This document shows, in pieces, positions 55,249 through 63,856 of a DNA stretch of 64,000 nucleotides. The notes below the pieces were generated by a model. That model was not told where the DNA came from and did no database searches. It was given only the letters and a program-made list of their open reading frames with translations. This DNA is from a bacterium (GTDB taxonomy: Bacteria; Desulfobacterota; Desulfocorpusculales; Desulfocorpusculum), in the NCBI GenBank assembly GCA_037481695.1, contig JBBFLE010000006.1:1-64000 (forward strand). The letters are read 5' to 3'. Positions within the stretch are counted from its first letter, which is position 1. Each line of letters starts with the position of its first letter. The translations under genes were made by a program, and so were the position numbers.

Positions 55249-56133
55249 ATGAGACGAAGCTGGGGTGGGTGGCCGGCCTATGTGCCTGTAGCCAAAAGAA
55301 AAAAGAAAGTGGAGCAAAGGCTCAAGAGCCTTCAGAAAAAAGGAGTCAGCACTTCCCGAATTGTTGTACAGGGGCGAACCATCGCCAACACGTTCTGGGG
55401 AAGGGCTTGGTGTGAAAACCTGGAACGTTACAGCGATTTCCACAACCGCCTTCCCAGGGGACGCACTTACTTGCGTAACGGCTCTGTGCTGGATCTGAAG
55501 ATCGCCCCTGGGGAGGTGAGGGCTCTGGTTTGCGGAACTCAGATTTACAAGGTAGCAGTGAAGATCAAAGGCGTTTCAGAAGCCCGCTGGAAAGCCATAT
55601 GTAATGATTGCGCAGGGGCCATTGATTCCCTGGTGGAGTTATTGCAAGGCCGCTTTTCCAAGGCTGTGATGGAAAGGATATGTCAAGAAAAGGTCGGGCT
55701 TTTTCCTTCTCCGTCGGAGATAGAATTTGCATGCTCATGCCCTGACTGGGCCTACATGTGCAAGCATGTGGCTGCAGTTCTTTACGGGGTGGGAGCCAGG
55801 CTAGATCAAGAACCTGAGCTTCTTTTCCGCCTGAGGCAGGTGGATGAGATGGAACTGATTGCCAAGGCAGGCAGAGAGCTTCCTTTATCTTCCAAGGACA
55901 CCGAAGCCCACAGGTTGCTCAAAGAAGAGAATCTCTCGGAGCTTTTCGGATTGGATATTCAACAGGCCCATGAACCTGCCAGGAGCCGAACCGAAGCTAG
56001 GCCCCCAGAAGTCAGCCAGTGCAAGACAAAAGAGGTCTCCAAAGCCACCAAGAGCTTAGGTTCAAAAACCAAAGCAAAGGCATCCTCCAGAAAAAAGCCT
56101 GTCAAAGAAAACAAGAAAAGATCTTACAGATAG
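55249..56133 (+). CDS. SWIM zinc-finger protein paired with the SNF2 helicase
   Basis: 294 residues. The SWIM motif CSCPDWAYMCKH (about residues 162-173) supplies CxCxnCxH zinc ligands. The N-terminal segment (GGWPAYVPVAKRKKKVEQRL; ANTFWGRAWCENLERYSDF; RGRTYLRNGSVLDL) is typical of the bacterial SWIM proteins next to SNF2 genes. The tail after 240 is Lys/Ser-rich and disordered and suits nucleic-acid contact. The 3-bp gap to the helicase stop implies translational coupling and a joint complex. Confidence 0.92.
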   Translation: MRRSWGGWPAYVPVAKRKKKVEQRLKSLQKKGVSTSRIVVQGRTIANTFWGRAWCENLERYSDFHNRLPRGRTYLRNGSVLDLKIAPGEVRALVCGTQIYKVAVKIKGVSEARWKAICNDCAGAIDSLVELLQGRFSKAVMERICQEKVGLFPSPSEIEFACSCPDWAYMCKHVAAVLYGVGARLDQEPELLFRLRQVDEMELIAKAGRELPLSSKDTEAHRLLKEENLSELFGLDIQQAHEPARSRTEARPPEVSQCKTKEVSKATKSLGSKTKAKASSRKKPVKENKKRSYR

Positions 56134-56804
56134 GGGAGCGAAAGAAGGGATCCAGGCACCTGCAGGCTTGCCCACACCAAACTGGTTTTTCTCCAAGAGC
56201 GTGAAGGGCAGCTTTGGCGCATCCAGGGCTGGGGCGGACCAGTTCCTGCCAGTCAAGCCTAAGCCGAGCACTCATTTGCATATCCCCAAGTCCCAATTAA
56301 GGAGTCGTTGGCCGCTGGTGAAAACCTTTGTGAGCGGTCGGGTTACCTTTGGCATCTCCCAAGGCGCCTTTTGGTTCTTGCTGTTCTTTGATCAGTGATC
56401 CCCCAAGGGCACCAGGAGCCCACCTGGTCGGCAAGGAACCGTTGACATGGTTTGCACTGTCTCATAGGATTTGGGAAAAACCGGACAAAACAAGAAACCA
56501 GTGGAGGCACTTCTCGGGGAGGTGTGGGCATGAATCAGCCGACCGAACTCGGGTCATCCCATGGCAGTCCCCTGGATTGGGAAGCTTATCTCAAGAGCTA
56601 CTATGAGTAGCCCCAAAGCACCAGGACATGGTCCGGTCACGAGGTAAAGGCTTTCTATGGGCCACAGGACATGGATCCTGGATCATACCATGAGCGCATA
56701 GGGGATCCTGGATCTTACCCCTTCACCAGGGGGATCCATAGAGACATGTTCAGGGGGAGGTACTGGACTCGAGGACAGGGCAGCGGAAGTCTTGGGAGGC
56801 TCAA
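56134..56804 (+). other. 671-bp intergenic region with one candidate small ORF
   Basis: No long gene is supported. Short direct repeats of GGATCCTGGAT occur near 56670-56720. The only convincing coding signal is the 26-codon frame at 56530-56610, given separately. The promoter of the acyl-CoA dehydrogenase-type gene at 56805 must lie at the right end. Confidence 0.5.
56530..56610 (+). CDS. Candidate small protein, 26 aa
   Basis: ATG to TAG gives 26 codons with a strong ribosome site GGGGAGG (56516-56522) exactly 7 nt upstream. The peptide starts MNQPTELGSS and ends DWEAYLKSYYE, an acidic, aromatic tail. It is free-standing in a 671-bp gene-free stretch. Without conservation data the ribosome site is the only support. 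Confidence 0.35.
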   Translation: MNQPTELGSSHGSPLDWEAYLKSYYE

Positions 56805-57668
56805 ATGGAGGGTATAAGAGGCGTGGCTGCGGTGGTGGGTCTGGGCACCATGGGAAGCGGCATAGCCCAGCTCCTGGCACAAGCGGGCTACGAGGTGAGG
56901 GCTGCTGAAGCAGAAAGAGCGGCTCTGGAGCGAGGGCTTGATTTGATATCTCAAAACCTGGAGAGGATAGTCAAGAAAGGCAAGCTGAGACAGGAGCAAG
57001 CCCAGAAGGCACTTTCTCGCATTGAAGGATTTAGCAGCTTGGGCGAGGCATGCTCTGGATGTGAGTTTGTAATAGAGGCGGTTCATGAAGACATGGAACT
57101 CAAAAAGAGGATCTTCAAGGAGATGGACCAGAGCTCTCCACCCCAGGCCATTCTTGCCAGCAACACCTCTACTTTGTCCATCACTGCCCTGGGGGCAGCC
57201 ACCACCAGGCCCGAGAAGGTGCTGGGCACGCACTTCCTGTATCCGGCTCCGGCCATACCCCTTGTGGAGGTTGTAAGGGGGAGATGTACCTCCGAGGAGA
57301 CACTTCAAAGGACTTTAATGTTTCTCGAGTCCCTGGGCAAGGATGTGGTGGTGGTTAATGACTATCCAGGCTTCGCCATAAACAGGCTCTTCATCCCCTT
57401 TATAAACGAGGCCTTTTATGCACTGCAGGAGGGGGTGGCCACGGCAGAGGAGATAGACAAGGCCTGCAAGATAGGCCTGGCCCACCCCTCGGGGCCTCTG
57501 ACCGCCGCGGATGCCTTTGGGCTGGATGTGGTCCTGGCAGTGATGCGGGTCCTGCACAGGGAGCTTGGTGACAAGTACAGGCCAGCTCCCCTTCTGGTCA
57601 AGCTTGTGGAAGCCGGCTGCCTGGGCCGAAAAACGGGCCGGGGAGTGTACACATACGGCTCTATTTGA
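56805..57668 (+). CDS. 3-hydroxyacyl-CoA dehydrogenase
   Basis: 287 residues, start after GGGAGG (spacing 5). The NAD-binding motif [19 protein letters not shown] is at the N-terminus; [29 protein letters not shown] (catalytic His and Glu) and [16 protein letters not shown] (Asn) complete the short-chain type of the HbdA/PaaH family. It interconverts 3-hydroxyacyl-CoA and 3-ketoacyl-CoA in beta-oxidation or butyrate-type metabolism. FLYPAP replaces the usual FFNPxP, a small active-site change. No thiolase or crotonase genes are adjacent. Confidence 0.9.
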   Translation: MEGIRGVAAVVGLGTMGSGIAQLLAQAGYEVRAAEAERAALERGLDLISQNLERIVKKGKLRQEQAQKALSRIEGFSSLGEACSGCEFVIEAVHEDMELKKRIFKEMDQSSPPQAILASNTSTLSITALGAATTRPEKVLGTHFLYPAPAIPLVEVVRGRCTSEETLQRTLMFLESLGKDVVVVNDYPGFAINRLFIPFINEAFYALQEGVATAEEIDKACKIGLAHPSGPLTAADAFGLDVVLAVMRVLHRELGDKYRPAPLLVKLVEAGCLGRKTGRGVYTYGSI

Positions 57669-57825
57669 CTATGAGCACTGTTGAGCCCCATGATATGTCT
57701 AAGCATCAAAGGCATGCTTGGGGCAAGAGTGGGGACCTAACAGGACAGCTTGAGACCACCAGGAAGAACCCAAAAGATCGCTTTGGGTGTTGTAGTGCAG
57801 ATCATCTGAGCTTCTTAGAATGCAG

Positions 57826-57860
57826 GCAAAAAAATAGTCGCGGACTCCGGCTTTTTTTGC
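57826..57860. terminator. Bidirectional terminator-like inverted repeat
   Basis: GCAAAAAAA (57826-57834) and TTTTTTTGC (57852-57860) are complementary and flank a small AGTC-GCG-GACT dyad. The GC stem is short (4 bp), so termination strength is doubtful. It sits 158 bp after the dehydrogenase stop and 79 bp before the next gene. Confidence 0.4.
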
Positions 57861-57938
57861 TATCTGTCAAACCCATAGAGGGCTGCTCGCCCATGGGGTC
57901 AGAGCTGGGGGCGGGAGGCCAGAAAAGGATGAGAGGGC

Positions 57939-59690
57939 ATGGGAATAAGGAACTTGGGCATCATCCTATCGGTGGTTGTTTGCTCCATCTTGGTCATACC
58001 TGCTCTTAGTGAGGCATCCGGCGACATGATCCAGCGCTGGGATCGCGTGCCGGCTGAAGGCGGCCGGCACTTGGGAACTGTTCCAGATGGGAGAACCCAG
58101 GAAGAGGCCCTCAAAGGGCTTGGCACAGAGCATTTCGGGGAGCGCAGGGGGCTCTGGCCCAAGGGAGGGGAGGTCTCATCTCCATGGGGCACGGCCTTCG
58201 GGGCAACAGGAAATCTCTCGAGGGCCAGGAACGACCTGGACGAGAATGGGGCTCTTTTTGCCGCGCTTGCAAGGTTCGGGGCCAACCCGAGCCCTGTGGG
58301 GGTGGCGAGGATCCTGGATACCATGGAGGCACACCCGGTGGAGTTTTGGGGGTTGGTGGATCGCGCCGGGGATGCGGCAAGGGGTGGGGATGCCCCAGCC
58401 TGGTGGCGGCTTTACGAGGTCGTGTGGGCCTTTAAGGAGGCCGGGGTGGTGGAAGATCAGGACTGGGATGACTTGGGCTATGTGCTGGCGCGGGTAATCC
58501 AGGTGGAAGGGGAAGACAGGGAGGCAGGGGGTGCCCGGGGGAAGGGCGATCCCATTTTTCAACGGCCCTTTGATGCCGGTGAGGGTGTCTCCGCGCCCAA
58601 GGGTGCGGGCACAGGGGGAAAGGGCAAAGGGCATGGCGTGGGGGGCTGGTTCGGGGGGAAGTTGGGTCCCGAGAACCCCTTCCAAGATCAGGGCCTGGTT
58701 AAGGACCCCACCAAATGGGGTAAGGGCGGCGTGGGGGATGGGATCATGGGTTGGTCAGATGGGGAGAAGGGACCTCCCAGGGGCTCAGCATGGGTGCCAG
58801 ATATAGACATCGGGGTCAAGCCCGGATTCAACGACCCCACGAAGGGGGGGCCGGACGGAGGATTTTACGGCGGGATCAACATAGGAAAGCTGCCAGGGCA
58901 GGCAGGGAAGGAGGACCCTCGCACAGTACTGAGCGAGACAAAGATGCGGGAATGGAACGAGTTGGCCAAATGGGCGGGAGTAAACGCGCAAAGAGCATGG
59001 TACCGAGGGGAGGACACAGTGGCTGCTATGTATACCTTGGTTCGTGAACTAGCGCGAGACATGGTGAATCGGTGGCACGATTACCAATTTGGTTTTGCTG
59101 AGCCACAAGCTGCCGTAATCGTGGAGGATCTGGGTGGTGGTTGGCAGAGCGTAGTAACCGAGGGAACGAGCTGTCTCTACCACCAAAACGGGGCCTTTGT
59201 ATACTGGGACAACAAAACAGGTGAAGGGGGCAACATGCCCCGACCAGACGGTGAAAGGGAAGGCGACTCCTCGCCCCTTCGCGACCCGCAGCTTCTCCTT
59301 CAGTTGACCAAGATCGCTGACAGGCAGCAGAACAAGCCTGAGGTGGTCCCGGGGGTGGTGGATCCCATGCCCATAGATAGGGCAGGGAAGGCCATGGAGG
59401 GTGGGGAGCTGGCCGCTGCCGGTGCCTCAAAGGCCGAGGCTGCCTGGAAATTCAGCGGCAAGAAGCCGGGCTCAGAGGTGACGGACCCGGCCGAGTGGCA
59501 GGACAAGGGCCTGGGAGACACCTCCATCAAGAGAGACCTGTCCCTGATCACGGATCCCCCGGAGCCCGAGGCAGACATGGGGGCCATGAAGGCTTCGTCC
59601 CATGGCATGACCCAACACGGGAAGCTCATCTTTGCCCAGGCCATGGGCCAGTTCCTGGTCCAGTCCATCAGGGCAGGAGGCAAGAACTGA
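57939..59690 (+). CDS. Large glycine-rich secreted protein of unknown family
   Basis: 583 residues. The N-terminus is a signal peptide (MGIRNLGIILSVVVCSILVI, then PALSEASG). Residues of about 190-310 are Gly/Pro/Lys-rich and low in complexity (GKGDPIF, GTGGKGKGHGVGGWFGGK, GVGDGIMGW). A more ordered part follows (about 325-420) with VNAQRAWYRGEDTVAAM and FGFAEPQAAVIVEDLGGGW. The C-terminus is helical (GKLIFAQAMGQFLVQSIRAG). The GC-rich third-position use fits a real gene through its whole length. I recognise no family or catalytic motif. Confidence 0.65.
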   Translation: MGIRNLGIILSVVVCSILVIPALSEASGDMIQRWDRVPAEGGRHLGTVPDGRTQEEALKGLGTEHFGERRGLWPKGGEVSSPWGTAFGATGNLSRARNDLDENGALFAALARFGANPSPVGVARILDTMEAHPVEFWGLVDRAGDAARGGDAPAWWRLYEVVWAFKEAGVVEDQDWDDLGYVLARVIQVEGEDREAGGARGKGDPIFQRPFDAGEGVSAPKGAGTGGKGKGHGVGGWFGGKLGPENPFQDQGLVKDPTKWGKGGVGDGIMGWSDGEKGPPRGSAWVPDIDIGVKPGFNDPTKGGPDGGFYGGINIGKLPGQAGKEDPRTVLSETKMREWNELAKWAGVNAQRAWYRGEDTVAAMYTLVRELARDMVNRWHDYQFGFAEPQAAVIVEDLGGGWQSVVTEGTSCLYHQNGAFVYWDNKTGEGGNMPRPDGEREGDSSPLRDPQLLLQLTKIADRQQNKPEVVPGVVDPMPIDRAGKAMEGGELAAAGASKAEAAWKFSGKKPGSEVTDPAEWQDKGLGDTSIKRDLSLITDPPEPEADMGAMKASSHGMTQHGKLIFAQAMGQFLVQSIRAGGKN

Positions 59691-59776
59691 CGGTGTATGC
59701 CCTGAGTGCAGCCCAAGGTCTTGCCAATGACAGAATCTTTGGGCCATATGACAGGCCCCAGCGCAGCCATCATTTT

Positions 59777-59795
59777 GCCCTCAAGGGGTGAGGGC
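59777..59795. other. Hairpin downstream of the glycine-rich protein gene
   Basis: GCCCTCA (59777-59783), loop AGGGG, TGAGGGC (59789-59795): a perfect 7-bp stem about 90 bp past the stop. There is no T-tract, so it may be a weak terminator or an mRNA 3' end protector. Confidence 0.45.
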
Positions 59796-59881
59796 CTTCA
59801 TGGAAAAGAGAACACCTGTGTGGAAGGAGCGCTAGTTCATCCGGTTGCCGTGCTCCAGGAAATGTAGTAAGGAATAAGCCC

Positions 59882-61540
59882 ATGAAGAAGATGCGTCTTT
59901 TGCCTCGAAGAGGGCCACGCCCTTTGGTGTTGGTGATCATGGACGGAGTGGCCTACTCATCCAATATCGAAGGAAACGCCGTGGCCAATGCATATACTCC
60001 GCACCTGGACTGGCTCTTGGCCAACTGTCCCCACACGTTGCTCAAGGCCCACGGAACCGCCGTGGGGCTTCCCAGCGACGGGGACATGGGCAATTCCGAA
60101 GTTGGCCACAATGCCATTGGTGCGGGCCGAGTCTATGCGCAGGGGGCGCGGCTGGTCAATGAAGCCCTGGCCACGGGCCGTCTTTTTCAGGGAAAGAGGT
60201 GGAAGCAGCTCATGGATTTTTGCCGAGAAAACCACGGGACCCTCCACTTCATAGGACTCTTTTCCGACGGCAACGTGCACAGCCATCTGGACCATCTAAA
60301 AAAGATGCTGGAGCAGGCCGCCTTCGTGGAGAAGATACCGCGATGTCGCCTTCACATCCTCTTGGACGGACGAGATGTGGGAGAGACCTCTGCCCTGGAA
60401 TATGTGGTGCCCTTTGAAGAGTTTCTGGCAGCACTCAACCAGAAGGCGGGCGTGGACTATCGCATAGCCAGCGGCGGCGGCCGCATGGTAATCACCATGG
60501 ACCGTTACGAGGCCAACTGGGACATGGTGGCTCGGGGCTGGAAGACCCATGTGGCAGGGGAGGGCCGAAAGTTTTCTTCTGCTGTGGAAGCCATCGAGAC
60601 ATATCGCAGGGAAATCCCTGGAGTCATAGATCAGGATCTACCGCCTTTCGTGATTGCCGATGCCAGTGGGCCCATAGGCCCCATGAGAGACGGCGATGCT
60701 GTCATATTTTTCAATTTTCGAGGGGACCGGGCCATAGAGATCAGCCGGGCTTTTGAAGAAGAGGATTTTGATAAGTTCCCCAGAGTCCCGTGCCCCAAGG
60801 TGGCTTATGCTGGAATGATGGAATACGATGGGGATCTGCATATCCCCAGGAGCTATCTCGTGGAGCCGCCTCACATCGAAAAGACCGTGAGCGAGTTTCT
60901 CTGTGCCCAGGGACTGAGACAGCTTGCCATCAGCGAGACCCAAAAATTCGGGCATGTCACCTATTTTTGGAATGGTAACCGTTCCGGAAAGTTCCATGAG
61001 ACCCTGGAGACCTATGTGGAAATCCCCTCTGACCGCGTGCCATTTGAGCAAAGACCATGGATGAAGGCTGCGGAGATCACAGACCGGGTTGTGGAGGAAA
61101 TCGCATCCAAGGATTTTGATTTCATTCGGTTGAACTTCGCCAATGGGGACATGGTGGGCCACACGGGAGTTTATCAGGCGGCTCTCATGGCAGTGGAAAC
61201 CGTGGATCTCTGTCTCGGGAGAATCATGAAAGCCGTTGAAGATGCCAAAGGCATTCTACTTATCACAGCAGACCACGGCAATGCCGACGAGATGTACGAA
61301 ATGGACAAAAAAACAGGCCGGGCCAAGCGTGATTCCCAAGGAATCCCCAAGGCCAAGACGGCCCACACCCTAAACCCCGTATGGTTCATCCTGTACAGTG
61401 GGCTCCAAGGCCTTAAGGTGCATCTAAACCCAGAAGTGAAAAGCCCTGGCCTTACAAACATCGCAGCCACACTCATGCAACTGCTGGGGCTGGAACCACC
61501 GGATTTCTATGACCCACCGCTTTTTCTCTTTGAGTCCTGA
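59882..61540 (+). CDS. gpmI: 2,3-bisphosphoglycerate-independent phosphoglycerate mutase
   Basis: 552 residues, alkaline-phosphatase superfamily. The start PLVLVIMDGVAYSS holds the first metal Asp, DGDMGNSEVGHNAIGAG contains the phosphoserine nucleophile, and later metal ligands are in FNFRGDRAIEISRAF, RLNFANGDMVGHTG and ITADHGNADEM. It converts 3- to 2-phosphoglycerate with two Mn ions. It is slightly longer than the usual 510-515 aa. It stands alone, 191 bp after the previous stop. Confidence 0.95.
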   Translation: MKKMRLLPRRGPRPLVLVIMDGVAYSSNIEGNAVANAYTPHLDWLLANCPHTLLKAHGTAVGLPSDGDMGNSEVGHNAIGAGRVYAQGARLVNEALATGRLFQGKRWKQLMDFCRENHGTLHFIGLFSDGNVHSHLDHLKKMLEQAAFVEKIPRCRLHILLDGRDVGETSALEYVVPFEEFLAALNQKAGVDYRIASGGGRMVITMDRYEANWDMVARGWKTHVAGEGRKFSSAVEAIETYRREIPGVIDQDLPPFVIADASGPIGPMRDGDAVIFFNFRGDRAIEISRAFEEEDFDKFPRVPCPKVAYAGMMEYDGDLHIPRSYLVEPPHIEKTVSEFLCAQGLRQLAISETQKFGHVTYFWNGNRSGKFHETLETYVEIPSDRVPFEQRPWMKAAEITDRVVEEIASKDFDFIRLNFANGDMVGHTGVYQAALMAVETVDLCLGRIMKAVEDAKGILLITADHGNADEMYEMDKKTGRAKRDSQGIPKAKTAHTLNPVWFILYSGLQGLKVHLNPEVKSPGLTNIAATLMQLLGLEPPDFYDPPLFLFES

Positions 61541-61701
61541 CCCTCGACTCCCAGGCTTGCGGAGCTGCCGCTGGTGCCTGCAAGACGCAAAAACAAACCA
61601 TTCAAGTGATTCTGAAGCCCTGGTGCCTTGTGCGAAAACGAAAAGCCTTTATGTGGCCGGCCTCTGCCAGGGCCTGGCAAAGGGTCACCGCCCCACCTTG
61701 C

Positions 61702-62049
61702 TCAAAAAACCAAGACATCGTACCCATCTTCCATGTATCTTGCTATGCCAGGATGTCCGCTCATCTCCTCCAAAAGACGCAGGCCTTGCCCCTCTGCTGC
61801 CTTGAGGGTGCCCATCTTGGCGGAGCAGGCCTTGCACACCCCCTCTAGTAACCCCTGTTCTTTGGCCTTCTGGTAAAGCTGCGAGAGCGGGCCTCCGGGA
61901 GAGGCGAGTTCCGGGATGAGCTTGGTGGCAGCCCCCTCGATCACGACCCTCACATCATATCCCCTGGCCTTCATGTCCAGGGCATTTAGGAGCACGTGAA
62001 CGAAACACATGGATTCCCCGTTGAAGGCGAACAAGGCCATCTTCTTCAT
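61702..62049 (-). CDS. DsrE-like sulfurtransferase-family protein
   Basis: 115 residues. A Rossmann-like fold begins MKKMALFAFNGESMCFVHV, with YDVRVVIEGAATKLIP and a possible active site VCKACSAKMG (C72 and C75). The layout matches DsrE/F-like proteins, which pass sulfur between proteins, though the single-Cys DsrE pattern is here a CxxC pair. It converges toward gpmI (162-bp gap). No tus, sox or dsr genes are beside it. Confidence 0.72.
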   Translation of the reverse strand: MKKMALFAFNGESMCFVHVLLNALDMKARGYDVRVVIEGAATKLIPELASPGGPLSQLYQKAKEQGLLEGVCKACSAKMGTLKAAEGQGLRLLEEMSGHPGIARYMEDGYDVLVF

Positions 62050-62522
62050 TTCCTCACCCCCGGGTTAATAAGTTGGTGTTCTTTGTATCTCAACTTTGGC
62101 ACTTTTTGGTGGGGTGAGTTGGGTAATGGGTTGATTTTTCTGTTGGGGACCTTCGCAATTTTGCCTTCTATTGTGTTAGGCCTACTGAAATAGAGAGGGC
62201 CAACCACGTACAAAAGTCTCATGAACCTGGGTAGGCTCGACCAGCTGGTCCGGAAAAAGATAGATGCTGAAGGTACATGCTCTCGTGGCCTATGGCACCA
62301 ACCCCAAGGTCCCATGGGCAAAGGACATAGAGCACAGAAGCGCCAGGGACTATGGCCACATGCTGGTGATGGCTTTGGGCTTCTCCGGTACAGAGCACAA
62401 GGCGGGGAGCGCGGAGCGCAGGGCACGGAGTCACTTTATCCCTCTGTTCGTATTTAGTTGGTGCCTGGCACCGTATCTACTAAAGGGAAGCTCCACATAT
62501 GTTTTTTCATCGGGCAGGGTCG
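62050..62522. other. 473-bp gap with degraded coding traces
   Basis: No full gene is supported. Two overlapping plus-strand frames at 62221-62274 (RLDQLVRKKIDAEG) and 62264-62420 (HALVAYGTNPKVPWAKDIEH) look protein-like but are in different phases, as in a frameshifted relic. A short G/C repeat (GGAGCGCGGAGCGCAGGGC) lies near 62405-62425. Confidence 0.35.
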
Positions 62523-63305
62523 TCATAGCTTAACCACTCCCTTGCAATCCGGGTAATCGCAGCAGCCCCAGAACTGGCTGCCTGCGTTCTTCCCACTTTT
62601 GGCAGTGCGAAGCACCATCAGCTTTCCGCAGAGGGGGCAATGGGGAATTTGATCGGACGGATCCGACCGATCCGACTGATCCGTCCGATCAACTCTCTTC
62701 TTCGCCCTAAACGCCAGCCTTGCGGCTGCAAGCTGCTCGCTGTAGCCGCCGGCCTCCACAAAGCCCTTTTCAAGGGCTGCAATCTGCTGGTCCAGTAGAA
62801 AATTGGCCTGGTTGATCAGGCAGATAATGGCATTTGCCCTCACCGCAGGATCATCATGTTCAAGCCAGGGGGCGTATAACGCCCAGCGCTCTTGGTCGGT
62901 TAGGTCTTTGAGATCCGTCGGATTGGTCGGATCCGACGGATTGGTCCGATCTTCCCTAAACTTCCTTGGCACCTGCCGCACTGCCCGGGCTTCCGGAGAA
63001 TCCGGCGGCCATTGCAGCAAGCGCCGGTGGCGCAGAAAATCCTCAAAATCAAGGAGCAACTCCTCCAGGCTGGCCCGTGCCACATTGAGCAGCCGCAACT
63101 CGGTTTGGGATGAAGTGGCCGCGGCCCGGCTGCCTTCGGCAATGTTCTGGCGGCCGGACCGCGCTGCCTGCACCATCTGGTCTGTCATGCGGGAATGCGG
63201 GTCAAGGAATTTTTCGCAGAACCAATAGGTGGCATCATAAATCAAGGTTGCGGTTTGAAAACTTGCGGTGGCCCGGTAGCCTCCGCTGGGTCGGATTTTG
63301 GTCAT
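62523..63305 (-). CDS. Four-helix-bundle protein with C-terminal zinc ribbon
   Basis: 260 residues. The N-terminal half (SFQTATLIYDATYWFCEKF; DQMVQAARSGRQNIAEGSRA; ELRLLNVARASLEELLLDFEDFL) is a four-helix bundle of the type first seen in 23S rRNA intervening sequences. The end CPLCGKLMVLRTAKSGKNAGSQFW followed by CCDYPDCKG is a topoisomerase-I-like zinc ribbon. Two Asp/Ser/Thr/Pro-rich inserts (RTNPSDPTNPTD; RTDQSDRSDPSDQ) are encoded by repeats noted separately. Such proteins are common in retron-like and mobile contexts, but the role is unknown. Confidence 0.8.
   Translation of the reverse strand: MTKIRPSGGYRATASFQTATLIYDATYWFCEKFLDPHSRMTDQMVQAARSGRQNIAEGSRAAATSSQTELRLLNVARASLEELLLDFEDFLRHRRLLQWPPDSPEARAVRQVPRKFREDRTNPSDPTNPTDLKDLTDQERWALYAPWLEHDDPAVRANAIICLINQANFLLDQQIAALEKGFVEAGGYSEQLAAARLAFRAKKRVDRTDQSDRSDPSDQIPHCPLCGKLMVLRTAKSGKNAGSQFWGCCDYPDCKGVVKL
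62651..62690. repeat. In-frame GATCCGAC-type tandem repeat, copy A
   Basis: A 40-bp run of alternating GATCGGACGG, ATCCGACCGA and TCCGACTGAT units encodes the Ser-Asp-rich insert near the C-terminus of the four-helix protein. The same sequence type appears 220 bp away. Confidence 0.75.
62911..62950. repeat. In-frame GATCCGAC-type tandem repeat, copy B
   Basis: GATCCGTCGG, ATTGGTCGG and ATCCGACGG units repeat through about 40 bp and encode the Asn-Pro-Ser-Asp insert in the middle of the four-helix protein. The unit and its reverse complement both occur, so it is a short palindromic repeat family. Confidence 0.72.
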
Positions 63306-63520
63306 AAGAGGTTATCCTCCAATCGGGTTGAGAGTGTTCAATCCCACGTCGCTCAGGCAGTTATTGGCCATCTCTTCCTGCCAGCCGATGGCCCCCGAAT
63401 ACATTGCCGATGATTCAGGTCCTGGTTATCATGAGTCTGCTTGGGGCATCTGAAGAATCCTCAGCGACTGCTCTCAACAGGCAGCTGCAACTAGGCGTGC
63501 GGAGAACCTGCCAGACCGAC

Positions 63521-63856
63521 TTACGGAATTCCCAGGGCGTCCATCCGCTGCCAAAGTGCAAGGAAGCGGGCAGCCTCTGGGCTTCCTCGAGCCATATCCA
63601 AGTAGATTACTCGACCATGACGCACGATCTGGCCACCCCAATAGAGGAACCGCTCCCAGAGCGTCCACACCATGGGGATCGTTTTAGTGACGGCCTTGAC
63701 CACCAATTCCCGGTAAGCCGCCGGCTCCGGCTCCAGTGCGTCCCCTTGCCCCGTACCAGAACTCCGACACGCAGATACTAGCAGCAACCTCCTTGTATCG
63801 AAGCCCCCTCCCGCATCCCAAACCAACCAGCAAACCGGCTCAGTAGTTGTACGCAT
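63521..63856 (-). CDS. Hypothetical protein, 111 aa
   Basis: The ATG at 63856 overlaps the end of the upstream partial gene by 17 bp, which suggests translational coupling, though no clear ribosome site is visible. The product has an aromatic core (VWTLWERFLYWGGQIVRHG) and an acidic/aliphatic end (RVIYLDMARGSPEAARFLALW, then MDALGIP). No family is recognised. Confidence 0.45.
   Translation of the reverse strand: MRTTTEPVCWLVWDAGGGFDTRRLLLVSACRSSGTGQGDALEPEPAAYRELVVKAVTKTIPMVWTLWERFLYWGGQIVRHGRVIYLDMARGSPEAARFLALWQRMDALGIP

Noticed and set aside
62651-62950. Two repeat blocks as a CRISPR-like array
   Set aside because: Units are 8-10 bp, degenerate and inside a coding frame; there are no uniform repeats with spacers.
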